Below, one piece after another: positions 23,278 through 31,110 of a stretch of DNA of 64,000 bases (its first letter is position 1; each line of letters begins with the position of its first letter). This DNA comes from Hyaloperonospora brassicae. Its lineage: Eukaryota > Oomycota > Peronosporomycetes > Peronosporales > Peronosporaceae. The stretch lies in contig CANTFL010001441.1 of assembly GCA_947650285.1 (NCBI GenBank), positions 186,001-250,000 of the forward strand. The letters are read 5' to 3'. The translations under genes and the position numbers were made by a program. The notes beneath the pieces are model-generated. The model was not told the origin of the DNA, did not search any database, and was given only the letters and a program-made list of their open reading frames with translations.

Positions 23278-24409
23278 GATGGTCCGTTTCGCTGTTGCGG
23301 CTTCGAAACAGCGCTGGACCCACGCCCATTGCCCTTCTTGGCGAACGGTCGCATATTTCGCTCAGTACTGCTTGGTACTGGGCGTGGGGCACATACTCAT
23401 GTGCGAAGTGCCCTAACTTCTGACATCGATTGCACTTCAGCAATCGCTTGTTGTTTGAAGAGCGAGGTCTCTCGCCCTCAACATAGCAGAGGTCCATTGG
23501 TTCTGGAACTCCGATCTCTTGTCGTCTCGGTGGACGATAAGAGTTTGAGCTAGCATGAGCCTGTCTCATGCTAAAGTCTTCCTGTTCCGCGGCTGATATC
23601 GCTTCTTCAAGCGTATTCAGCTCAAGGCGGAACAGGTGGCTCCTGACGGGCCCTTCTGTGAGACCTTGCATGAACACCGTAATCAACGTGTGTTCATGGA
23701 CTGGGTTAGCAGTTATACTACTCGCGAGGAGTCGTATATGTTGAGCGTAAGCGTGCACATCACGCTTACCCTGCTTGAGTTTCAGGACCTCTGAACGAGC
23801 TCTGATCTCAGCCCGTGGCGGCTCAAACGTTTGTCGGAGCCGGGACTTGAAGTCATCTAGCGACCTGAACACATTTGGGTCGCTACTCTCGAGGCCCAGG
23901 GACCAAGTTTTGGCACGTCCTGCCAAGTGGGTTTGAGCAAATGTTAGTTTCATTTGCTCATCTTCGACGCGACGAGCTCTTAGGGCTCTGTCGAGTTCGA
24001 CAAACCACAGTAACAGGGAGTCATCCGGGACTCCACTGTACTTGGAGATGTCAACATTCATGACCTCGGGACGACGCACATGTGCCGTCCCGCCCACAGC
24101 AGCATGGAATTACTGCTGTCTCAACAGCTCTGTCTGTTGAGCACCGAGTTCTCTCAACTGCTCGGCCTGTTGAGAGCCTTGCTGGTGAAGCAAGGCTACT
24201 TTCTCCCTTTCGGCGACAAGTTCACTTTGGATGAACTTGGCTATAGCGGCATGTTGTTGGTCTCTGTCTAGAGACTCCAACATGGCGCTAATGGCGAACT
24301 CGCCTACGGTAGAACTCATTCGTTCTACCGCACTCCATTCGATGTCGCTCGAATGGTTAAACCCTTCACGCGTGGCGTGAAAGGTTTGTTCATCATCCAA
24401 CATGTTCAT
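23237..24409 (-). pseudogene. A1 gag, broken
   Basis: ATG at 24409 begins MNMLDDEQTFHATREGF. The glutamine-rich coiled segment ends in TAA at 24110-24112 (a Gln or sense codon in A2). The capsid-like region (24097 down) reads on to the zinc knuckle CNRCQKLGHFAHEY, where a 1-bp deletion removes the last cysteine and shifts the frame until a stop at 23237. In A2 the same stretch is intact. Confidence 0.85.
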
Positions 24410-24435
24410 GTTGGATGCTGTGGTCCTTGGAAGGA

Positions 24436-24451
24436 CTACAAAGTGCAACCA
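24436..24451 (-). other. A1 primer binding site
   Basis: Two bases inside the 5' LTR the minus strand reads TGGTTGCACTTTGTAG. TGG matches the complement of a tRNA CCA end; the tRNA was not identified. A2 has TGGTAGCACTTTGTAG at the same place. Confidence 0.5.
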
Positions 24452-24453
24452 GG

Positions 24454-24845
24454 TGTAACGGGGCACACTTTGCGTGAACTTAACGCAAGGGTTTAGGTGC
24501 CCCGACAGACGTACACGAGGCAAACGAGGAAGCGTAGATAAGGGGAAAAGTAAAACTGTTGTATTAATATATTTAAGTCTTTTTGCTACTGTCTCTCTGT
24601 TTAACCTGACTTAATTATGTTGATATAACTGAGTGTATAGTGACGTCTCGTCACCACTCATTGCGCGCGTCTTGCGGCGATTGGTGGGTTGATATCATCA
24701 AGATATCAACCAATGAGCAGACCCTTTGGTCGCTTCACCAATATCACCATTATCGGTGATATTGTTCAAAGAATATTCACTTAATATTCTTTGTTGTCAC
24801 TTTCTTTTAACGTGACACTTCCATGTAACGGGCTGCCTCGTTACA
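24454..24845 (-). repeat. A1 5' LTR (392 bp)
   Basis: Direct repeat of 16965-17349 with scattered substitutions and small indels. It begins TGTAACGGGGCACAC and ends GCTGCCTCGTTACA. Confidence 0.9.
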
Positions 24846-25070
24846 GATTCCAAAAAGACCCTAGAAAATGACTTGTCGAGCGAGTTTAAATTGCAATGCA
24901 GCTACGTGCTGTCTCAAAAAGTTTGGCTGAACGTGACCACGCCCATTTCTAATATAATGTGGAAGAAGACGGATTATTTCAAACAAGTAGGGTTTGCATA
25001 TGTCTTGTCGTCTACCAAACTGAACGATGTACCACTGTATGCAGAGTTTTTTTTACCCCAATCTCCGTAG
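24846..25070 (+). pseudogene. Open frame interrupted by A1 insertion (function unknown)
   Basis: If A1 and one GATTC copy are removed, the frame ending at the insertion (from 16922, after an in-frame TAG that also reads as a TTCTAG 3' splice signal) continues without a break through 24846 to a stop at 25070, about 85 codons. The translated text (for example KLQCSYVLSQKVWLNVTTPI and KQVGFAYVLSSTKLNDVPLY) looks protein-like, but I do not recognise a family. It may be the last exon of a host gene disrupted by A1. Confidence 0.3.
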
Positions 25071-25636
25071 AACAGCGGTAGATCGATAGACCGACGGCTG
25101 CATCAATTTTTGGTCGCCAAGTTCAATTGTGGAATTTCCCATTGTCTAGCCCATCGTTACTTCATTGAATTGTTTTCCAAATTCTACGTCAAATGCTCAG
25201 TCTTAAATTACGGCCCATATTGGCTATAATTCTTTGCTACGACGCGGCGATCGCTGGTAGTTATATGTGCTCACCGCACATCCTCAAAATAGTAGGTATT
25301 ATCCGACACGTTATATAGATTTATGCCGGTCCGGATGGTGGTGCACGAGCTATTAATGACATTGATATAGCGATTTGCGGCTTCTCATACTGTTTACAAT
25401 CATGGGGTTTTACTTTGCAAGACTATGGCATTAGCAGAATTTGAACGAACAGTTTAAAAAATAGTATCATAAATCTATTGCGGCACAGATATCAAAGGGT
25501 CGTTTCAACATCAAATAAAAAGTAAAAGCAATGTATATATTCGACGAATGAACGAACCCAAAATAGCTAGATTAGGTCAGCGTCAGGTACAGTGGATGGA
25601 TGTACTCCCCCCATTCGAACTAAGACGTTGTCACAC
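25071..25636. other. AT-rich 3' flank of the effector gene, nothing recognised
   Basis: No open frame or repeat of note. It would include the 3' UTR of the RXLR candidate (minus strand); AATAAA-like sequence was not assigned. Confidence 0.4.
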
Positions 25637-26371
25637 CTACAAACAGGCGGGCTTGCCGCTGTTTTCAGGAAGGGCGCACTTCTTGTCAAGAAAGGCAATG
25701 TAGCCCATCTCCTTTGCCACCTCCATGGGGTCGAAGATCTCGGCGGTAAGACCTTGGTCATACAGCTTCGCCTTCGCTTCGGTCCGTGTAACTGTACCAT
25801 CATCCATCCACTCTTCGTATGTGTTTCCATAAACCATACGGCCGATCCTAGCCGCAACTTTTTCGTAAGGTCCACTTCTATTCCGTGAAGACTCGTAGCT
25901 CAAAGAGCTGTCCGAGCTGTCCGAGCTGTCAACGTCATCAGCGTTGTCAACTACGGGGTTGGGGTTAGCAGTCTGTGTTCCAACCGGAGCTGTAGGGTTG
26001 GTGGTGACGGTCTGCTTTCCAGACGGCGCTACAGGGTTGGGGCGGGTTATCTCCGTTCCAGAAGGCGGTCCTGAGTGGAGCTTGACAGGCTGCAGTCCAA
26101 ATGGCACTACCTTTTTTGGGTGGGCGTCCGGGACGTTGCTGGCCATGACGGCGGGTTCTGAAGCCGGGATCTCAGGGTCCTCGGCTTCCAAGTGGCGTAG
26201 CAAGCGCTGGTGCTTGGGGTCCGTGTCCGCAGCGACCGCGTCGTGGTCGGCCAGCACAGACGATGTCTCACCAGACTTCAGGAGGTTGTTGGACGTCGAA
26301 GCGGCGGCAACGGCACTATCGTAGGTCGCAAGGCAAAGCACCGCCGCCGACACGAGTAGCGAAGGACGCAT
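25637..26371 (-). CDS. Candidate secreted RXLR-dEER effector (244 aa)
   Basis: ATG at 26371 starts a classical signal peptide (basic Arg2, hydrophobic core LLVSAAVLCLA, likely cut after about residue 23). RLLR lies at residues 56-59, followed by the acidic EAEDPE at 62-67, a degenerate dEER motif. Residues 90-145 hold three imperfect Pro/Thr repeats (NPVAPSGKQT, NPTAPVGTQT, NPNPVV). A Ser/Asp run (DSSDSSDSS) comes next. A helical C-terminal region with YEEWMDDGTVTRTEAKAKLY resembles the W motif of oomycete WY domains, and YIAFL further on could be the Y part. RXLR proteins are exported from haustoria into host cells; the specific target is unknown. An initiator match lies 53-68 bp upstream. 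The gene is intact and sits alone between two retrotransposons, typical of effector genes in gene-sparse regions. Confidence 0.8.
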   Translation of the reverse strand: MRPSLLVSAAVLCLATYDSAVAAASTSNNLLKSGETSSVLADHDAVAADTDPKHQRLLRHLEAEDPEIPASEPAVMASNVPDAHPKKVVPFGLQPVKLHSGPPSGTEITRPNPVAPSGKQTVTTNPTAPVGTQTANPNPVVDNADDVDSSDSSDSSLSYESSRNRSGPYEKVAARIGRMVYGNTYEEWMDDGTVTRTEAKAKLYDQGLTAEIFDPMEVAKEMGYIAFLDKKCALPENSGKPACL

Positions 26372-26423
26372 TGTAGAGGCAAAGGATGATCAGTTGGGTC
26401 GGGCAATCGGTGTTCGAGACGGC

Positions 26424-26439
26424 AAATTGGGAAGTGAGA
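26424..26439 (-). promoter_or_regulatory. Oomycete initiator-like core promoter of the RXLR gene
   Basis: On the minus strand TCTCACTTCCCAATTT matches 14 of 16 positions of GCTCATTYYNCAWTTT, including CAATTT. It lies 53-68 bp upstream of the effector ATG, the usual oomycete spacing. Confidence 0.6.
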
Positions 26440-28981
26440 TTGACGTTGTTGGCCAAAAGGCTTCGAGCAAAGTCCTCGACGGATGAAGAACAGTAAATAT
26501 GCCCACATTCGGTGGCCTCGCTTTCTTCAAGCTCGCGGTTCCGTCCGGTTCCGAATCTTTCCCACCAATCGCTAACCACAGACTCGTGAAGTGGATACTT
26601 CCCGTTTCCAGAACACTCTCGATCGTCGACGACTCGGACGTGGACATGGAAGTCCGAGCGAGAGGAAGTCGCTGTCCTGTGCATCGAATGAAAAGCAGAC
26701 ATTGCGATTAGCGCTACCGTCATTTCTAGTTGCGAGCCTTTTCCGCAACCAGAATCGACGGTAGTGCAAGCTGCAAGAGGCGTTACTTGTACTGTGAAGC
26801 GAGTCTTGCGTGTGACGATCAATTCCCTTCACCAAGACCTGGCACTCAGGTTCGACTGGCTATGTCCGTGTCCAAAGCGACGTCGCATCTGCAGAGTATA
26901 CGTATCAGTGGCACGAACAGCGACAGTTTCTTGGAGGCACGTTACAAGCGCTAGTCCATCTTCTGGTCCGAGCCTGGTCAAAGACTAGCTTCGATGGGAT
27001 TATTGCGACTGTCCTCTGTTGGCCAATAGCCGGGCCGGTCTACTTCTAGTGCACAGTCGTCAACTAACACACAGTCGGGCGTTGCGCCTACTCGTGCAGC
27101 ATGTCTCAGGCTGGATGGGGCTCGAACACAGCACATGTGCTGAAAGTGAGAAGATCGTCTCGATCGCGCGCAGAGCCAAAAGTGCTCACCGACATACCCC
27201 AGTTGCACTGTTGTTTTCCTTAGTGGTCCAGTACGTGCGTGGAAGGGCCAGCCATATCTCTAGCGTAAACGGGACAAAAGCGGTGGCCGACGTCTAAATC
27301 TTTACCACTTGAATCGCGATGAAGTAGCTGTGGTGCAAACGACACTGGGTGTGCTATGGACTAGCCCTCTGTGTGCTCTGGACTAGCGTTCTCGCAATTG
27401 CTCGACATAGGAAGGGCGGTCGAACAAACCACCGCCTGCGCTGTAAAGGCGGCTTGCAATGGCAGTAGTCCCGGAGTCGGCGCGCATCTACTTGGCCACG
27501 CGGCTGTGTAGAGCACCAGGAACACATTCAGCACAGTGACCGGCTATCGCGCACCTGTCAGTCCATCACCTGGTGCCACTTCTTTATTGCCACGTGGTTC
27601 GTATAGGGTGTGCAGGAAGAACTCTTTCTACTCGTCTGTCATAGTCGTCCTGGTTGATCACTTCATTCGCTGAGCGGATTGCAGGTCTGCTGCAATCGTG
27701 ATGATACTGCTGTCGTTTTATGAGAATATCTTATGGTCTACCGAAAGCTCTTCAATGCGGACGTCGATAAAGACAAGGCCATCGGCTCTGGCGTGCACGT
27801 TTCGATGGCTCAATACGTATCAACGCAGGATATCACCTTCTTGTACGATGCCGATAAAGGCGATGACATCGGCAGCGTATAGAGTGCTTCCACAGCCGCT
27901 TGACGTGTATCATGCAGGGCGCTGTCTCACTGTATATTGTATATCGTGTTAGCTCTAAATCTCGAAAAGTCGATGATGCTGCAGTTATCATTACGTTTGA
28001 TGTCAGTGAACATGTCGAGACAATAGGTTGACGTAAGGACAGAACGCACTCATTGTTTGTACTATTCATATGCATGAAAAACACCTGGCGCCATTGACGA
28101 GAAGGATGAGGATATGATCAGTGGGAATGGCCATCACTTCCACTGTTAGCAAATGCGTTTCTCTCCTGTCTAGAATATGCCTCAGCCGATGTCTAGGACT
28201 CGTACAAAAGTGCTGCCAATCTCGTCAGTCCTCAGCTTCGGAGTGATACGACCTACCAATCTCGTATGAACGCCAATAAGCAAGAGCGCAAGAATAGGAC
28301 AAAGAGTGGGGCGCGACTACTGTGTTACGCCACTGACGTGAACAAACCAGCTGATGCGTGCCACCAACATATTTTCATCGCTTTCTCGTCGGTACGGTTA
28401 GGCTCAATCGATAACTGCTGCTTTTGCATTTATACGAGTAGTCACATACCCCTGTACGTAGTTTGCTCAGCGGAATGACTTCTCGCTCTGATTGTGTCCA
28501 CTAAACGTTTTGCGTCCAGCCAGTACGTGCACCATCATTACAAGAATTAATACTCTTACATGTCCCGCTGAGCTTACTTGATATGGTAGATAGTCGATGT
28601 CGAATGCCTTCACGGTGTACCTTTTACCATCAAAGCCAGCAGCATTGAAGAGGACGTTGTAAGGCAACCAATTGCAGAAACTCCCAACCTTTGATCGACA
28701 ACGTGGCAACCTATACCATAATGAGGCACCATCAGCTTGTATATACACAATGCAAGGTCCCTTCACTGACACAGTGTAGGGGCAGTGCCTCGAATTCCTA
28801 CATACACTTTACGTGCAGAGGAAGGCTAAACCTTTTCACCGGACAAGTTGAAAAGAGCGATAAAGTAATCTATATTCAGCATTTAAACGTGTCCAAAAGA
28901 TATTAAATTTTACTTTATCCATTAGGAACATAATACCGCAAATGTAGCTGGTCGCTCAACACAGGTTGAGCGCGTCAGGCA
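26440..28981. other. Upstream region of the effector and spacer to A2, mostly no recognised gene
   Basis: Open frames are short, many start at non-ATG codons, and none has a recognisable domain. Two coding-like fragments are noted: a 49-codon frame at 27733-27882 and a minus-strand frame at 28467-28772 (GSFCNWLPYNVLFNAAGFDG), both unidentified. A GTAAGC donor-like site lies within the latter. Confidence 0.4.
27733..27882 (+). CDS. Small open frame, 49 aa, function unknown
   Basis: ATG at 27733 to TAG at 27880-27882. The peptide (MVYRKLFNADVDKDKAIGSG..) is balanced in composition, with charged and aromatic residues, and reads more like a protein piece than the overlapping frames. No signal peptide or domain recognised. 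It may be an exon or a relic. Confidence 0.25.
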   Translation: MVYRKLFNADVDKDKAIGSGVHVSMAQYVSTQDITFLYDADKGDDIGSV

Positions 28982-28986
28982 GCGAC

Positions 28987-29375
28987 TGTAACGGGGCACA
29001 CCCTTGCGTAACTTAACGCAAGGGATTTGGAGTGCCCCGACGGACGTACACGTGGCGAGCGAGGAAGCGTAGGTAGGGTAAAAGTAGAACTGTTATATTA
29101 ATAAATTAAGTCTTTAAACTACTGTCTCTTCGTTTGACTTAATTCAATTATACTAATATAACTGCATGTATGGTGACGTCTCGTCACCACTCATTGCGCG
29201 CGTCTTGCGGCGATTGGTGGGTTGATATCATCACGATATCAACCAATGAACAGACCCTTTGGTCGACCCTTCAATATCACCACTTTGGTGATATTGTTTA
29301 AAGAATATCCATCTTATATTCTTTATTGTCACTTTCCTTAAGTGACAATATCATGTAACGGGCTGCCCCGTTACA
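28987..29375 (-). repeat. A2 3' LTR (389 bp)
   Basis: It begins TGTAACGGGGCACACC and ends CTGCCCCGTTACA. Hairpins in order include GGTGACG/CGTCACC, GATATCATC/GATATC, CAATATCACCA/TGGTGATATTG, AAAGAATAT/ATATTCTTT, TTGTCACT/AAGTGACAA and TGTAACGGG/CCCGTTACA. Confidence 0.95.
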
Positions 29376-29388
29376 TCACCCCCCCTTA
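29376..29388 (-). other. A2 polypurine tract
   Basis: The minus strand reads AAGGGGGGGTGA directly before the 3' LTR, marking plus-strand priming and the element's direction. Confidence 0.75.
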
Positions 29389-29505
29389 ACTGATAGTCAC
29401 CGTGTGACTATCGAAATATGGAGGCCACCCGTTGGCCACCATTGGGACAGGGAGCACTTGTTTGGTCCGTTCCACTCACTTTCCGCTTGACCTCGCATAG
29501 TTAAC

Positions 29506-31110
29506 ATGTCTATGCGAGGTGACTCAAGACCCACACAGCCTGGTGCTGTGCAAGCCTCTGCGGCAGACGCTTCGTCGTCTGCCGCCCCTTCTTCGCCTGC
29601 AGCAACAGGTGCTGCAGGTGCACGCGGTATCACGCCGCGTGCGTACGATGACCCCGATGTGGAGGTCATCTACTCTGGCGAGTCAGACGTGTCTGAATCG
29701 GGCAATGCTCCAGAGGCGTCTCGCTCACCGGCGACGCCTCAGTATTCGCCAAGGCCACTGCCGAACGAACGGACTCGTGATTCGCATCACAGTCTGTTCG
29801 GCAGTGATGACGATGATCAGGGTGGTGAGTTCTATTCTTCACCACCGCCGGCTCGTGCGTCTTCGCACGAGCGTGATGACGATGGCGCGAGCCGTCGTCA
29901 ATCTGGGAGCCGTGGTACCGACAAGGGTACCACTGTGAAGCGTGATGAGTTGAAGCCGTGGCGTTTGCCCGAACAACTCATCAATAGCCTGTCTCACGAG
30001 ACAGGCCAACACCATCGAATACCCTTATTCGATGCAACCGAGCTTCACGGCTTGAGTCCCAGCGCGAAGAACTTTCGCGCTGAAGAAGACTTTTATCTCG
30101 ATGTCTTCCTTAGACATCGATGGTACAATAGCAACCAAAAGCGTGACAAAACATCGCTTTTGGCTGCGTGGAACGCGTTCGTCCAAAACGTAAAGAATTT
30201 TGGACGAGAAGGGTGGCTCAAGAAACTTGAGGCAACACGCCTCAGGTTCGAACGGCGAACGCCAACCGGTGCTAGGTACCGGTTGCATTGTTTATCGAGT
30301 GAGGCAGGCATTCCTTACCTCACATGGGGAGACCCTTGTGCGAGTTGTGTTGACAACTCGCAGCGTGCACATAGGGATGTGTACTCCCTAAATTCGCCCT
30401 GGGGAAGGGCACATCTCTCGGAGGAGATGCGTGACGCGATTGCAAACTTGCAATCCGTCTACAAGCGCCTAGGGCGCGTGTTTACCGATGGGCCACAGGA
30501 CTCATCGGATGGGTCTCGTCATACTGGCGGACGAGACCTTCAACATCCATCAACAGCTGAGAGCGGGGCTCCCAGCTGTTCCAAGAGGGTGGATACCCCC
30601 GCCACTGGACGAGGTAGCTCGTCCTTGATCCTGAATCGTCACGGTGATTCAAGATACTCTCCACTAGAAAGCGTTGATCACCGTGAGCATCCACCAAAGG
30701 ATGTGGTGGAGGAGAAAAGACCTCCTCCAGATGATTCTGTTCACCATCTCGACCCTTACGAGATGGATCGCGCAATCGATGAATTGCGCGATGACTTGAA
30801 GCACGAGCGCGATCGGCGCTACGCTTTGACCGACACCGTGCGGAAGAACCGCAAGGGTCACGAGGCTGATCGGGCGAGGGATCGCGCCGATTATGCCACG
30901 GCGCAGCTTCAGGTCGAGCGGGATGTCTGCTCCCTTTTCGGCGAGCTGGCGACAGCTCGCGGAGAGATAACTCGGTTGAATACCGAGGTATCATATCTGC
31001 GCGACCAGACGGATCGTCTGGAGCGCGAACGCAAGAACTTGATGGATGTTCTTGAACGTGGGGGCTATCTTCATCGGAAGAAGAAGGCTCGTATTGACAG
31101 TACGACCTAA
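29506..31110 (+). CDS. Antisense accessory ORF of Gypsy-A (534 aa), function unknown
   Basis: ATG at 29506, 131 bp inside the 3' LTR, to a stop at 31108-31110, on the strand opposite gag-pol. Residues 1-160 are low-complexity Ser/Ala/Asp-rich, with [17 protein letters not shown] conserved in A1. Residues 165-330 look like a folded domain ([63 protein letters not shown]). Residues 330-430 are Ser/Pro-rich linker. Residues 430-525 are strongly charged, with heptad-like spacing ([34 protein letters not shown]), predicted coiled coil, ending in KKKARI. The last 629 bp overlap the chromodomain and integrase tail antisense. Antisense ORFs in this position are known from some plant Gypsy elements; I know no homologue. 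It could be transcribed from the 3' LTR in the reverse direction. Confidence 0.65.
   Translation: MSMRGDSRPTQPGAVQASAADASSSAAPSSPAATGAAGARGITPRAYDDPDVEVIYSGESDVSESGNAPEASRSPATPQYSPRPLPNERTRDSHHSLFGSDDDDQGGEFYSSPPPARASSHERDDDGASRRQSGSRGTDKGTTVKRDELKPWRLPEQLINSLSHETGQHHRIPLFDATELHGLSPSAKNFRAEEDFYLDVFLRHRWYNSNQKRDKTSLLAAWNAFVQNVKNFGREGWLKKLEATRLRFERRTPTGARYRLHCLSSEAGIPYLTWGDPCASCVDNSQRAHRDVYSLNSPWGRAHLSEEMRDAIANLQSVYKRLGRVFTDGPQDSSDGSRHTGGRDLQHPSTAESGAPSCSKRVDTPATGRGSSSLILNRHGDSRYSPLESVDHREHPPKDVVEEKRPPPDDSVHHLDPYEMDRAIDELRDDLKHERDRRYALTDTVRKNRKGHEADRARDRADYATAQLQVERDVCSLFGELATARGEITRLNTEVSYLRDQTDRLERERKNLMDVLERGGYLHRKKKARIDSTT
29560..30455. repeat. Chain of at least 20 consecutive short hairpins
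   Basis: Perfect or wobble-containing inverted repeats follow one another almost without gaps. Examples (start-end): 29560-29585 (9-bp stem), 29912-29933 (8), 29987-30006 (9, 2-nt loop), 30013-30034 (9), 30061-30081 (8), 30098-30120 (8), 30135-30163 (9), 30180-30206 (9), 30217-30231 (6), 30263-30285 (8), 30299-30323 (6), 30341-30360 (8), 30372-30390 (6), 30412-30429 (6), 30438-30455 (8, 2-nt loop). Similar chains continue through the rest of A1 and A2. Confidence 0.85.

Larger units (their letters stand above)
16965..24845 (-). mobile_element. Gypsy-A copy A1, complete but coding-defective LTR retrotransposon
   Basis: This 7,881-bp Ty3/Gypsy element is flanked by the 5-bp target duplication GATTC (16960-16964 and 24846-24850). 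LTRs are 16965-17349 and 24454-24845; gag-pol runs on the minus strand, so the right LTR is the 5' LTR. A TGG-starting primer binding site lies two bases inside it, and a polypurine tract precedes the 3' LTR. Gag, pol and the antisense ORF are all broken. The two LTRs differ at many positions and by several bases in length, so A1 is older than A2. Confidence 0.9.

Noticed and set aside
26316..26822. Minus-strand frame of 168 codons upstream of and overlapping the effector start
   Set aside because: It overlaps the RXLR signal-peptide region out of phase and covers the promoter; judged a shadow.
28467..28772. Minus-strand frame with GSFCNWLPYNVLFNAAGFDG
   Set aside because: No ATG start and no homologue recognised; mentioned as a coding-like fragment only.
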